Of a stretch of 64,000 nucleotides of DNA, positions 28,172 through 37,670 are shown piece after piece. The DNA is from Pantoea sp. Lij88 (lineage in GTDB: Bacteria; Pseudomonadota; Gammaproteobacteria; Enterobacterales; Enterobacteriaceae). The position numbers were made by a program, and so were the translations under genes. Position 1 is the first letter of the stretch, and every line of letters starts with the position of its first letter. The stretch covers positions 2,728,001-2,792,000 of the forward strand of contig NZ_CP118269.1 of NCBI RefSeq assembly GCF_030062155.1, written 5' to 3'. The notes beneath the pieces are model-generated. The model saw only the letters and a list, made by a program, of their open reading frames with translations, had not been told where the DNA came from and ran no database searches.

Positions 28172-28710
28172 TCGCCCGCTTCGCATACGAGGATCTGGCG
28201 GTGAGCCGCTGGCGCAACGGCGGTGGCGAAACCCGCGAAATCCTCAGCTTCCCACCGGGTGCCGAACGCTTCGGCTGGCGCGCCAGTATTGCGACCCTGG
28301 CACAGGATGGTCCCTTCTCTGCCTTTCCGGACATCGATCGGGTCATCACCCTGCTGCATGGCGACCCGGTGTTATTAACCACGCCTGACGTGCAGCATCT
28401 TCTGACGCCGCAACAGCCGTGGGCGTTTGCCGGAGAACTCGCCTTAACGGCGCAGCTGCAGGGCAGCGTCAGCGAAGATTTTAATATCATGACGCGGCGC
28501 GGTGAATGGCAGGCCACGGTGGAGGTCGTTACCACGCCCGTCACCGCACTGCATGGCGTCGCCTGGGTTCTGGCGGGCGCGTGGCAGACGGCCGACGGGG
28601 AAAGGCTGACCGCGCAACAGGGCGCATGGTGGGTCGATGAAGCGGTACAACTCAGCCCGTGTGCGTGTGATGCCAGGCTGCTGTTTACGCGTCTTAGCCG
28701 TGTCCTCTGA
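28168..28710 (+). CDS. hutD: HutD family cupin-like protein
   Basis: 180 aa, starting at the ATG that overlaps the hutF stop. Typical HutD/Ves segments are VSRWRNGGGETREILSFPPG near residue 11, FGWRASIATLAQDGPFSAFP near 33 and IDRVITLLHGDP. HutD proteins have a bicupin fold and in Pseudomonas limit hut activity at high histidine or urocanate; the mechanism is not firmly known. Its 3' end overlaps the convergent hutC by 17 nt. Confidence 0.88.
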   Translation: MIARFAYEDLAVSRWRNGGGETREILSFPPGAERFGWRASIATLAQDGPFSAFPDIDRVITLLHGDPVLLTTPDVQHLLTPQQPWAFAGELALTAQLQGSVSEDFNIMTRRGEWQATVEVVTTPVTALHGVAWVLAGAWQTADGERLTAQQGAWWVDEAVQLSPCACDARLLFTRLSRVL

Positions 28711-29449
28711 AGCGACCCAGCAGTTTGTAACGTGAGCCGGGATAGAGCAGCCGCGCATAGGTCACGATTTTAGTGTCGCTCCAGGTCTGACGGCGAATCA
28801 GCAGGCAGGGTTCGTGTTCATCCAGCGACAGATGTTTACGCTGACGTGCATCAGGCAGCACTGCTTCAACGATGTGCTCGCCCGCCGTCAGCGGCGCAAC
28901 CCGCATCAGATAGGTGTACGGCGTCATCTTCTCGTAATCCTGCGTCAGGTAATCGGGCGCGACCAGCGGATTAACCAGACGATCCTCCAGCTGCACCGGC
29001 AGATCATTTTCGTAGTGCACAATCAGCGAATGGAAGAGCGTCTGCCCGGTGGTGAGTCCCAGCACCGCAGCCTGCTCGGGATCGGCTTTGTTCTGACCGA
29101 TGGCGAGGATTCTGCAGCTGTGCTGATGACCGCGCTGGGCGATCTCATCGGCGATGTTATGCACCTCCAGCATGGCGGTGTAGCCTTTCATCTCCGCCAC
29201 GAAGGTTCCGACGCCCTGCATCCGCACCAGGAAGCCTTCGCTGGTGAGTTCACGCAGCGCCCGGTTGATGGTCATGCGGCTGACGCCGAGTTCATTCACC
29301 AGTTCACTTTCTGATGGCACACGCTGATTCGCTTTCCACAACCCTTCACGGATCTGGCTGACGATGGCCTGCTTGACCCGCTGATAGATCGGGGCGGGTT
29401 CATCGCTCATTGCCGCCGCCAGTTGTGCCAGTGCCGTATGCTCAACCAT
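28694..29449 (-). CDS. hutC: Histidine utilisation repressor HutC (GntR family)
   Basis: 251 aa from the ATG at 29449 (AAGGA upstream). The N-terminal winged helix (about 20-85) contains RVPSESELVNELGVSRMTIN and RALRELTSEGFLVRMQGVGT. The C-terminal UTRA ligand domain (about 105-245) includes [18 protein letters not shown]. HutC represses hut operons and is released by urocanate. A perfect TGTATATACA palindrome upstream of its own start implies autoregulation. Confidence 0.95.
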   Translation of the reverse strand: MVEHTALAQLAAAMSDEPAPIYQRVKQAIVSQIREGLWKANQRVPSESELVNELGVSRMTINRALRELTSEGFLVRMQGVGTFVAEMKGYTAMLEVHNIADEIAQRGHQHSCRILAIGQNKADPEQAAVLGLTTGQTLFHSLIVHYENDLPVQLEDRLVNPLVAPDYLTQDYEKMTPYTYLMRVAPLTAGEHIVEAVLPDARQRKHLSLDEHEPCLLIRRQTWSDTKIVTYARLLYPGSRYKLLGRFRGHG

Positions 29450-29500
29450 TTGCTGTTCCTTATGCTGAAAGTTCCCCAAGTTTACTGTCTCACCGCGTGA

Positions 29501-29512
29501 ATGTATATACAT
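29501..29512 (-). promoter_or_regulatory. HutC-type operator in the hutC promoter
   Basis: ATGTATATACAT is a 12-bp perfect palindrome about 52 nt upstream of the hutC start, consistent with repression of hutC by its own product. Confidence 0.8.
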
Positions 29513-29654
29513 CCAGTAGCGCACGCGGTGCCCCACTGGTGCAGCCTGCGCATCCTGATGGTGCAGCCTCTCCATCGCGCTTCGCACGCAACCCGCAGCG
29601 GGCGGAGATTCGATTTTTGTGATCGGCCTGGCACGACGCTTGCTTCTCTGACTT

Positions 29655-29764
29655 GATTGTATAGACAAGCATAGACAAGAATTAAGGCTTATGTTTCACT
29701 CGAATTATTCCGCTGGTCAGGGCAAGGAAAGCAGCTTAGCCACGCCAGCACACTTGTATAGACA
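29655..29764 (+). promoter_or_regulatory. HutC-type operators upstream of hutHU
   Basis: TGTATAGACA occurs at 29658-29667, partly repeated at once (CATAGACAAG, 29670-29679), and again at 29755-29764. This is the hut palindrome with one changed base (G for T at position 7). The last copy ends at the start of the hutH ribosome site (AGGAG, 29763-29767), so a bound repressor could also hide the start region. Confidence 0.75.
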
Positions 29765-29774
29765 GGAGTAGACT

Positions 29775-31325
29775 ATGTCAGGTTCGTTTCAGGCATTGCG
29801 CCTGGTGCCAGGCGAGGTGGACCTCGCCACATTACGCGCTATCTATCAGGGTAACGTCACGCTGAGCCTTGATGAGAGTGCACATCAGGCGATTGCGGCT
29901 GCCCAGCAGACCGTGGATGCGATTGTCGCCTCCGGCAACGTGGTGTATGGCATTAACACCGGCTTTGGCAAGCTGGCGCAGACGCAAATCCCGGCCAGCC
30001 GGCTGGCGGATCTGCAGCGTAATCTGGTGCTGTCACACAGCGTCGGCCTGGGCGATCTGCTGCCCGACAATGTCACCCGTCTGGTGGTCGCAACCAAAAT
30101 CATCAGCCTGGCGCGCGGTCACTCTGGCGTGCGTCCCGAACTGGTTGAGGCGCTGCTGGCACTGTTCAACGCGGGCGTGATGCCCTGCATCCCGGAAAAA
30201 GGATCGGTCGGCGCTTCCGGCGATCTCGCGCCGCTGGCGCACATGTCGCTGATGCTGCTGGGTGAAGGTCAGGTCCGGCTCAATGGCGAATTGATCCCGG
30301 CAACAGAAGGTCTGGCAGGTGTTGGCCTGTCGCCGTTTGTGCTCGGCCCGAAAGAGGGACTGGCGCTGCTCAACGGCACCCAGGTTTCAACAGCGCTGGC
30401 GCTGCGCGGCCTGTTTGAAGGTGAGAACCTGTTTGCTGCCGGTCTGATGGCGGGTGCGCTGTCGCTGGAGGCGATCAAAGGCTCGCTGAAACCGTTCGAC
30501 GCCCGTATCCATAAGGCGCGCGGCCAGCAGGGCCAGATTGCGGTCGCCGCCGCCGTCAGCAGCCTGATTGAGGGCAGTGAAATTCTGCAGTCGCATACAC
30601 ATTGTGGCCGCGTGCAGGACCCCTACTCCATCCGCTGCGTGCCGCAGGTGATGGGTGCCTGCCTGGATAACTTCAGCCACGCGGCGCGGATTCTGGAAAT
30701 TGAAGCGAACGCCGCCTCGGACAACCCGCTGGTGTTCAGCGACAGCGGCGATGTGATCTCCGGCGGCAACTTCCACGCCGAGCCGGTGGCCTTTGCCGCT
30801 GACATCCTGGCGCTGGCGATTGCCGAAGTCGGCGCCATCTCTGAGCGGCGAATGGCGCTGCTGCTGGACAGCGGCCTCTCCGGTCTGCCGCCCTTCCTGG
30901 TGCGCGACGGCGGCGTGAACTCCGGTTTTATGATCGCCCAGGTCACCGCCGCCGCGCTGGCCTCTGAGAACAAATCGCTGGCCCATCCGGGCAGCGTGGA
31001 CAGCCTGCCGACCTCCGCTAACCAGGAGGATCACGTCTCCATGGCGACCTACGCCGCCCGCCGTCTCGGCAGCATGTGCTTTAACAGCGCCGCCGTGGTC
31101 GGCATCGAAGCGATGGCCGCCGCGCAGGGCATTGAATTTAACCGGCCGCTGAAAAGCTCCGCGCTGATTGAGCAGGCCATCGACACCATTCGCGAGCAGG
31201 TCGCCTTCCTTGAGGAGGATCGCCTGCTGGCCCCCGATATCGAGGCCATGCGTCAGTGGGCAAGTCGCGCTGACTGGCCTCAGGCATTGACCGCGCTGCT
31301 GCCGAGCATGCGCCCAACTTCTTGA
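29775..31325 (+). CDS. hutH: Histidine ammonia-lyase HutH
   Basis: 516 aa. It has the complete MIO motif: [17 protein letters not shown] with Ala147-Ser148-Gly149 forming the cofactor. The catalytic Tyr58 ([10 protein letters not shown]), His88 (LSHSVG), the NGTQ motif, the Tyr in [12 protein letters not shown] near 282 and NQEDHVS near 417 are also present. It releases ammonia from L-histidine to give trans-urocanate, the first step of the pathway and source of the inducer. First gene of hutHU, with AGGAG 6 nt before the start. Confidence 0.97.
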   Translation: MSGSFQALRLVPGEVDLATLRAIYQGNVTLSLDESAHQAIAAAQQTVDAIVASGNVVYGINTGFGKLAQTQIPASRLADLQRNLVLSHSVGLGDLLPDNVTRLVVATKIISLARGHSGVRPELVEALLALFNAGVMPCIPEKGSVGASGDLAPLAHMSLMLLGEGQVRLNGELIPATEGLAGVGLSPFVLGPKEGLALLNGTQVSTALALRGLFEGENLFAAGLMAGALSLEAIKGSLKPFDARIHKARGQQGQIAVAAAVSSLIEGSEILQSHTHCGRVQDPYSIRCVPQVMGACLDNFSHAARILEIEANAASDNPLVFSDSGDVISGGNFHAEPVAFAADILALAIAEVGAISERRMALLLDSGLSGLPPFLVRDGGVNSGFMIAQVTAAALASENKSLAHPGSVDSLPTSANQEDHVSMATYAARRLGSMCFNSAAVVGIEAMAAAQGIEFNRPLKSSALIEQAIDTIREQVAFLEEDRLLAPDIEAMRQWASRADWPQALTALLPSMRPTS

Positions 31326-31340
31326 ATTAAGGAATCTTTC

Positions 31341-33026
31341 ATGAGCGAAACTCTTTCTCAGGCTGTAGCACGTGAGATTCGTGCGCCGCATGGCACCACC
31401 CTGCACTGCGCCAACTGGCTGATTGAAGCGGCTTACCGCATGATTCAGAACAACCTCGATCCCGATGTGGCCGAGCGACCGGAAGATCTGGTGGTTTACG
31501 GCGGCATCGGTAAAGCGGCGCGTAACTGGGAGTGCTTCGAGCAGATCCTGCGTTCACTGCGGGCGCTGCAGCCGGATGAAACGCTGCTGATCCAGAGCGG
31601 CAAGCCGGTCGGCATCTTCCGCACCCACGCAGATGCGCCGCGCGTCCTGCTGGCGAACTCCAACCTGGTGCCGCACTGGGCGACCTGGGATCACTTCCAT
31701 GAGCTGGATAAAGCGGGCCTGATGATGTACGGCCAGATGACCGCCGGTTCCTGGATCTACATCGGCGCGCAGGGCATCGTGCAGGGCACCTACGAAACCT
31801 TCGTGGAAGCGGGCCGTCAGCACTATAACAACGACCTCAGCGGACGCTGGATCCTGACCGCCGGGCTGGGCGGCATGGGCGGCGCGCAACCGCTGGCGGG
31901 CGTGCTGGCCGGTGCCTGTGTGCTGGCGATTGAGTGCCAGGAGTCGCGCATCGATTTCCGTCTGCGTACCCGCTACGTCGACTATAAAGCCACCACGCTG
32001 GACGAAGCACTGGCGTTAATCAGCGAAGCGACCGCCGCGAAGAAAGCGATTTCGGTCGGGCTGCTGGGCAATGCCGCGGAGATCCTGCCGGAACTGGTGA
32101 AACGCGCCCAGGCGGGTGGGCCGAAGCCGGACATCGTGACCGATCAGACTTCGGCACACGACCCGATTAATGGTTATCTGCCGATTGGCTGGGATCTGGC
32201 GCGCTGGCAGCAGGAGCGCGTTTCACAGCCGAAAGCGGTAGAGAAAGCGGCGCGAGCCTCTATGGCAGTTCACGTCCAGGCGATGCTCGACTTCTGTCAT
32301 ATGGGTATCCCGACCGTGGATTACGGCAACAATATCCGTCAGGTCGCGCTGGATGAGGGTGTCAGCAACGCCTTCGATTTCCCTGGCTTTGTACCGGCCT
32401 ACATCCGTCCGTTGTTCTGCGAAGGCAAAGGCCCGTTCCGCTGGGTGGCGCTGTCAGGCGACCCGGAGGATATCTACAAGACCGACGCCAGACTCAAAGA
32501 ACTGTTTCCGCACCACAAAACGCTGCATCGCTGGCTTGATATGGCGCAGGAGCGCATCGCCTTCCAGGGCCTGCCGGCACGTATCTGCTGGCTGGGACTG
32601 GGTGAACGGCATCTTGCCGGTCTGGCGTTCAACGAAATGGTGCGCAACGGCGAGCTGAAAGCACCGGTGGTGATTGGCCGTGACCATCTCGACTGCGGCT
32701 CGGTCGCCTCACCTAACCGTGAGACCGAAGCGATGAAAGATGGCTCGGATGCCGTCTCTGACTGGCCGCTGCTCAATGCGCTGCTGAATACTGCAGGTGG
32801 CGCGACGTGGGTCAGCCTGCATCATGGCGGCGGTGTCGGCATGGGCTTCTCACAGCACTCGGGCGTGGTGATTGTCTGTGACGGCAGCAAAGAGGCCGAT
32901 GCGCGTCTGGGACGGGTGTTATGGAACGACCCGGCAACCGGTGTGATGCGTCACGCCGATGCAGGTTATGAGCTGGCGCAGAGCTGTGCGGCAGAGCATG
33001 GCCTGAACCTGCCGATGCAGAAATAA
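31341..33026 (+). CDS. hutU: Urocanate hydratase HutU
   Basis: 561 aa, the usual length. The NAD+-binding segment [20 protein letters not shown] is at about 175-194, with family blocks [20 protein letters not shown] near 85 and [20 protein letters not shown] near 265, and [18 protein letters not shown] near the C-terminus. NAD+ is used as an electrophile to hydrate urocanate to imidazolonepropionate. 15 nt downstream of hutH; a terminator follows. Confidence 0.97.
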   Translation: MSETLSQAVAREIRAPHGTTLHCANWLIEAAYRMIQNNLDPDVAERPEDLVVYGGIGKAARNWECFEQILRSLRALQPDETLLIQSGKPVGIFRTHADAPRVLLANSNLVPHWATWDHFHELDKAGLMMYGQMTAGSWIYIGAQGIVQGTYETFVEAGRQHYNNDLSGRWILTAGLGGMGGAQPLAGVLAGACVLAIECQESRIDFRLRTRYVDYKATTLDEALALISEATAAKKAISVGLLGNAAEILPELVKRAQAGGPKPDIVTDQTSAHDPINGYLPIGWDLARWQQERVSQPKAVEKAARASMAVHVQAMLDFCHMGIPTVDYGNNIRQVALDEGVSNAFDFPGFVPAYIRPLFCEGKGPFRWVALSGDPEDIYKTDARLKELFPHHKTLHRWLDMAQERIAFQGLPARICWLGLGERHLAGLAFNEMVRNGELKAPVVIGRDHLDCGSVASPNRETEAMKDGSDAVSDWPLLNALLNTAGGATWVSLHHGGGVGMGFSQHSGVVIVCDGSKEADARLGRVLWNDPATGVMRHADAGYELAQSCAAEHGLNLPMQK

Positions 33027-33033
33027 TCTCCTG

Positions 33034-33063
33034 AACGGGGTGAGCTGCAGCTTGCCCCGTTTT
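33034..33063 (+). terminator. Terminator of hutHU
   Basis: AACGGGG and CCCCGTT arms with an inner AGCT/AGCT pairing, followed by a T-rich stretch. Confidence 0.75.
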
Positions 33064-33224
33064 CTTCGTTTTTCTCCCTTCTGAATCCGTTCTGAAATCA
33101 CTTCCTTATTACTTATTCCATTTTGATTTAGCCTATAGCCCTATTTAGTCCTGACGGCGATAGACGCCGCGCCACCCGATCACTAAAGTGAAATCTTCTC
33201 ATTCTGTATGGAGCGCGACTCTGC

Positions 33225-34382
33225 ATGACCCTTTCCCCTGCCCTGCTTGAAGATGCCCTGCGCTGGCGCCGTGAGTTTCATCGCCAACCCGAATTAGGTT
33301 ACCAGGAACAGCAAACCAGCCAGTTTATCGCGGAAGAGTTAGCGCGTGCGGGATTGCAGGTATTTCGTGGTCTGGCGGGTACCGGGGTCATTGGCACGCT
33401 GGAAAACGGTCCTGGCCCGGTTATCGGGCTGCGTGCAGATATGGATGCGCTGCCGATTACGGAAAAAGGCGACACTGAGTGGCGCTCCGCGACGCCTGGC
33501 GTGATGCACGCCTGCGGACACGACGGTCACAGCGCCATTCTGCTGGCCGCTGCCCGCCAGCTGGCCGCTACGCGTCGGTTCAGCGGCACGGTGCATTTCA
33601 TTTTTCAGCCTGCCGAAGAGAATCTGGGCGGTGCGCGCAAAATGGTGGAAGAGGGATTGTTCCAGCGCTTCCCGATGGATGCGATCTACGCCATGCACAA
33701 CTGGCCGGGGCTGCCGCTGGGCTCACTGGCGGTTAACCCGGGTGCGATGATGGCGTCACTGGATTCGTTTGAAATTACGCTGCACGGCAAAAGCTGCCAT
33801 GCGGCGATGCCGGAAAGCGGTGCCGACCCGATGGTGGTAGCGGCCGAGCTGATTCTGGCGCTACAGACCATTCCGTCACGCCGGCTCTCGCCGCTGGCGT
33901 CAGCGGTGGTCAGCGTGACGCAGATTCACGGTGGCGAAGCGATCAACGTCATCCCGGAACAGATTGTGTTGCGCGGGACAGTGCGCTGCCTGCAGACCAG
34001 CGTGCGCGAAAAAGTGCGCGGGCTGATTGATGAGTTTGTGGCGACCCTGCCGCGTCCGTTTGGCGTCAGCGGTGAGATTGACTGGCTGCCGGGCTATCCG
34101 GTCACGGCTAACCATGCCGCCCCGGCTGAGCAGGTGCGCGACGTGGCGCTGGCGACGCTGGGGGCAGAACAGGTTCACTGGCAGGTGAATCCGTCGATGG
34201 CGTCAGAAGATTTTGCCTGCATGATGGAAGCCTGTCCCGGCGCTTACTTCTGGCTGGGCGCGGACGGTGAAACCCCCTCCGCGCCGCTGCACAACGCCCG
34301 CTATGACTTCAACGACGCGCTGCTGCCCATTGGCATCCGTTTCTGGCAGAACCTGGTTGAACAGGCGCTGCCCGCCGCCTGA
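33225..34382 (+). CDS. M20 family amidohydrolase (hippurate hydrolase-like)
   Basis: 385 aa. Zinc-binding motifs of the M20D group: VIGLRADMDALPI near residue 66, VMHACGHDGHSAILLAAAR near 91, FIFQPAEENLGGARKMVEEG near 125, and a late SMASEDFACMM. The dimerisation insert lies at about 180-290. Such enzymes remove acyl groups from amino acids (hippurate, indole-3-acetyl-amino acids and similar); the substrate cannot be read from sequence. No signal peptide, so cytosolic. It follows the hut cluster but has its own spacer of about 200 nt and no hut operator. Confidence 0.9.
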   Translation: MTLSPALLEDALRWRREFHRQPELGYQEQQTSQFIAEELARAGLQVFRGLAGTGVIGTLENGPGPVIGLRADMDALPITEKGDTEWRSATPGVMHACGHDGHSAILLAAARQLAATRRFSGTVHFIFQPAEENLGGARKMVEEGLFQRFPMDAIYAMHNWPGLPLGSLAVNPGAMMASLDSFEITLHGKSCHAAMPESGADPMVVAAELILALQTIPSRRLSPLASAVVSVTQIHGGEAINVIPEQIVLRGTVRCLQTSVREKVRGLIDEFVATLPRPFGVSGEIDWLPGYPVTANHAAPAEQVRDVALATLGAEQVHWQVNPSMASEDFACMMEACPGAYFWLGADGETPSAPLHNARYDFNDALLPIGIRFWQNLVEQALPAA

Positions 34383-34383
34383 A

Positions 34384-35352
34384 TCAGTAACCGGCAGCGC
34401 TGATCTGCTGCTCTGCCGCCGCCAGCGAGTCGCACTGGCCGCTGGCGCGCAGACAGCAGGCGAGCTGCAGTCGCAGTGACGCAGGCACCGGGCGCTGCTG
34501 ATTCAGCACCTCTTCAATCCAGCGCGCAGTCACCTCTGCCGTCTTGTCTGCCGGCAGTTCAACCGCCACTTCAGGCTGACGCTCAACCCACACTTCCGCT
34601 TCCGCACCTGCGCCCTGAATCATGCTGATTGCCGGGCAGCGCTGAGGATTGGCATAGACCTCCCCTTCGGTGCCATTCAGCAGTATGGCCGGGGCATCGA
34701 TGTCGCTGAAGAATTTCGCCACGCGCGGCACATACTCCGGATGCGAGACGCTCGACAGCCGCAGCGCCGTTCGCTCCGCAAACGGGGTCGCCAGTTTTGC
34801 CAGCGTATGTGCACTGTTACGCACGCCCATCCGCCAGCGCAGCGACAGCTGTTTGGCCATGGGCGGACAGAGGTGATCGATGGTGATAAAGGCCAGCTCG
34901 CCCTGATCGAGTTTCGCCTGCGCCGCCTCAGCGGTAGTGACAGGCATAATGCCCAGCGCGGCAAACACCGCTTCACTGGTGATGCGCGTCGCGTCATCGC
35001 TGACGCCATGCACCAGCACCGGGAAGCCGAGTTTCACCAGCAGCAGCGCCAGCAGCGGCGTCAGATTGCCCTGGCGGCGCGCACCGTTGTAGCTGGGGAT
35101 CACCACCGGCATCGGCCGGTTTTCTGGCGCACGCAGTTGCATCATCTGCGCCTGCATCGCCTGATAAAAACCGCGCATCTCTTCTTCGCCTTCGCCTTTG
35201 ATACGCAGCGCAATCAGGATGCCGCCCAGCTCCAGGTCCGGCACCTCGCCCGCCAGCATCGCGCCATAGAGCGCCACCGCGGTATCAAAATCGATGTCGC
35301 GGGCATGATTTTTACCGCGACCAATCTCTTTAATGATTTTATTCAGTTCCAT
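34384..35352 (-). CDS. ybiB: TrpD2-like DNA-binding protein YbiB
   Basis: 322 aa from the ATG at 35352 (E. coli about 320). It shares the glycosyltransferase family 3 fold: MELNKIIKEIGRGKNHARDI and then DFDTAVALYGAMLAGEVPDL at the N-terminus, VVIPSYNGARRQGNLTPLLA near 90. E. coli YbiB binds nucleic acid and is LexA-controlled together with dinG. Here it lies 26 nt after dinG, consistent with one SOS-regulated operon. Confidence 0.92.
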   Translation of the reverse strand: MELNKIIKEIGRGKNHARDIDFDTAVALYGAMLAGEVPDLELGGILIALRIKGEGEEEMRGFYQAMQAQMMQLRAPENRPMPVVIPSYNGARRQGNLTPLLALLLVKLGFPVLVHGVSDDATRITSEAVFAALGIMPVTTAEAAQAKLDQGELAFITIDHLCPPMAKQLSLRWRMGVRNSAHTLAKLATPFAERTALRLSSVSHPEYVPRVAKFFSDIDAPAILLNGTEGEVYANPQRCPAISMIQGAGAEAEVWVERQPEVAVELPADKTAEVTARWIEEVLNQQRPVPASLRLQLACCLRASGQCDSLAAAEQQISAAGY

Positions 35353-35378
35353 CACTCGCTTCCGGTTCAGTGCGCGGC

Positions 35379-37547
35379 TCAGCGCCGCGTGGGACGTCGT
35401 TTACGCACCGTGTTTTTGGGCACCACGGTGGCCGGTATCGCTTCCGGCTCTGGCGTTTCGGGCTGTTCAATCGGGAAGATCGGCAGCGCAGCTAATAACC
35501 GGCTGCCGTAGGATTTGCTCAGCAGACGGCGGTCATAAATCACGATTTCGCCATAACATTGATGGCTGCGAATCAGGCGTCCGACCTGTTGAATCAGGGT
35601 GAATGAGGCGCTGGGTAAACTCTGCACCTCAAACGGATAGCGCTTCAGGCTTTTCAGCCACTCGCCTTCGGTCAAAATTACCGGACTGTCTACCGGGGGA
35701 AAAGCGATTTTGTGAATATGCACCTGACTCAGCAGATCGCCTTTCAGATCCAGCCCCTCGGCAAAGGACTGCAGGCCTATCAGCACGCTGGTTTCGCCTT
35801 TGGTGACGCGCTGACGGTGCAGGTCCACCAGGCGGCTGCGCGGCTGATCGCCCTGCACCAGCATGGAGAGCCGCAGGTCGGGCAGACAGGCGACAAACTG
35901 CTGCATCGCCCGGTTGCTGGCAAACAGCACCAGCACGCCTTTGTGCTTTTTCTCCGCCATCTGCTGACGGAAAAAACCGGCCATCTCCGCGATGTGCTCC
36001 GCTTCATGCGTCATCAGCGGCTCAAAGCGCATCTGCGGGATCACCAGCTTGCCCTGCTCCACGTGGTTAAACGGCGAGTCGAGGGCCACAAAACGGTCAC
36101 CCGCTTTCTCGCTGAGCCCCGACATCTCCTGCAGGCGATTGAAGCTGTTGAGCGATCGCAGCGTGGCGGAGGTGACCACCACGTGTGGAATTTTGCGCCA
36201 CAGCATCTTCTCCAGCTGATCGCTGACGCGGATCCCGGCGCAGTGAAACAGCAGATGCGCCTGACCTTCACGCAGCTCGCGGGTGATCCACTTCGATACC
36301 GGCGCGCCAGAGGCTTTTTCCATCGCCGCCAGCCGCCACAGCTTGCTGACCGATTCGAACCAGCCAAACTGGCGATTGAGCTGCAAAAGATTGCGATGCA
36401 GACGCACCAGATCGACTTTACCGGTCTGTTCGCTGAGCGCATTAATCAGGCCTTCGCTCAGGCCGCGCAGGGCATCGCTGAGTTTGAACAGCCGGGCACA
36501 GAGTTCCAGTAATTCCTGCGGCAGCGCGCCCAGCACAAAGCGAAATTCGCCCGGCTGGTTATGCGGCGGCAGCAGCGGATTCAGCGCCTGCGCGGTGGTG
36601 GTCAGCAGTCCGCGCAGCTCATCGCAGTGCGCCTTCAGCCGCTCAGGATTAGCCAGCGGCGGCGGCGATTTTGGCCGCATCTGCGTCATGATGCTCTCAA
36701 CCAGCTTGATAAACAGGTCGAGCTGCAGGCTGCTCCAGCCCGGCGTGATGTCGGCGCTCATCTCCAGCGCATCACGCGCCACTTCCGGCAGGTGATGTCC
36801 TTCATCCAGCACCAGCATCAGGTTTTTGGCCGGTGGCAGCACCGACTCGTTCTCCATCGCCGCCATCACCAGCGCATGGTTCGCCACGACTACATCCACC
36901 TGCTCTATTTCGCGCCGCGCCACAAAGAACGGGCATTCACGATACCAGTGGCAATGCGAGCCGAGGCAGCTCGCTTTGTCGGTAGAGAGGCGCTGCCACA
37001 GGCTATCGCTGACGTTCTCCTCGCTGTGATCGCGCAGGCCATCCCACTGGTAGCGATCCAGCGATTTCTGTAAGCGACCACACTGCGTCTGTTCTTCTTT
37101 GGTGCTGCTGACCGCGTCATCGTCGAGATAGAGCAGCAGATCGCCCTGCTGATCGGCGTCGGCCGCCATCGCCGCCAGATTGCGCGGACAGACATAGCGC
37201 CCGCGGCCAAAGGCAGCAGTAAAAGTGAGGTCAGGGATGATTTTTTTCAGCAGCGGCAGATCTTTGGTGAAGATTTGATCCTGCAGCGCCACATTGGCGG
37301 TGCTAATCACCAGCTGCTTTTCCTGGGCGCGGCTGGCCGCGATGCCCGGAATGAGATAAGAGAGGGTTTTGCCCACGCCGGTCGGCGCTTCAACCGCCAG
37401 ATGGCGCGAATCGTCGCCCGCCAGACATTTTGCCACTTCGGCAATCATCTGACGCTGCGGCGCACGCGGGATGAAATCAGGCACCTGCTCCTGAAGCGCT
37501 TTATACCATTGCGCTATCTGGCTTTTTACTGCGGCTGTCAGGGCCAT
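35379..37547 (-). CDS. dinG: ATP-dependent DNA helicase DinG
   Basis: 722 aa from the ATG at 37547, close to E. coli DinG (716). It is an XPD-like superfamily 2 helicase with an iron-sulfur cluster. Walker A VEAPTGVGKTLSYLIPG is near residue 52, the Fe-S cysteines are in GRYVCP, EQTQCGRL and ASCLGSHCHWYRECPFF (about 118-204), and motif II is LVLDEGHHLPE near 247. It unwinds DNA, R-loops and G-quadruplex structures. A LexA box precedes the gene. The region between its start and the GNAT gene is about 120 nt. Confidence 0.95.
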   Translation of the reverse strand: MALTAAVKSQIAQWYKALQEQVPDFIPRAPQRQMIAEVAKCLAGDDSRHLAVEAPTGVGKTLSYLIPGIAASRAQEKQLVISTANVALQDQIFTKDLPLLKKIIPDLTFTAAFGRGRYVCPRNLAAMAADADQQGDLLLYLDDDAVSSTKEEQTQCGRLQKSLDRYQWDGLRDHSEENVSDSLWQRLSTDKASCLGSHCHWYRECPFFVARREIEQVDVVVANHALVMAAMENESVLPPAKNLMLVLDEGHHLPEVARDALEMSADITPGWSSLQLDLFIKLVESIMTQMRPKSPPPLANPERLKAHCDELRGLLTTTAQALNPLLPPHNQPGEFRFVLGALPQELLELCARLFKLSDALRGLSEGLINALSEQTGKVDLVRLHRNLLQLNRQFGWFESVSKLWRLAAMEKASGAPVSKWITRELREGQAHLLFHCAGIRVSDQLEKMLWRKIPHVVVTSATLRSLNSFNRLQEMSGLSEKAGDRFVALDSPFNHVEQGKLVIPQMRFEPLMTHEAEHIAEMAGFFRQQMAEKKHKGVLVLFASNRAMQQFVACLPDLRLSMLVQGDQPRSRLVDLHRQRVTKGETSVLIGLQSFAEGLDLKGDLLSQVHIHKIAFPPVDSPVILTEGEWLKSLKRYPFEVQSLPSASFTLIQQVGRLIRSHQCYGEIVIYDRRLLSKSYGSRLLAALPIFPIEQPETPEPEAIPATVVPKNTVRKRRPTRR

Positions 37548-37574
37548 GATTTGCTTTACCACACCGAAAAACTG

Positions 37575-37594
37575 GCCTGTATTTTTACACAGTA
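37575..37594 (-). promoter_or_regulatory. LexA box of dinG-ybiB
   Basis: CTGTATTTTTACACAG at 37577-37592 fits the SOS consensus CTGT-N8-ACAG exactly and lies about 30 nt upstream of the dinG start. Confidence 0.85.
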
Positions 37595-37670
37595 TCCCGG
37601 CGGCGTCAGCTTTCACGCCGAATTTTTCGTGCGCCGTCGTAAATTTCAGCGGTTGCCCGACGGCGGTGAT

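Noticed and set aside
26810..28186. 458-codon open frame on the minus strand opposite hutF
   Set aside because: Fully antisense to a clearly recognised gene in GC-rich DNA; residues are His/Gln/Arg-rich without any family motif.
30387..31406. 339-codon minus-strand frame opposite hutH
   Set aside because: Shadow of hutH, whose motifs are complete; no ribosome site and no recognisable protein features.
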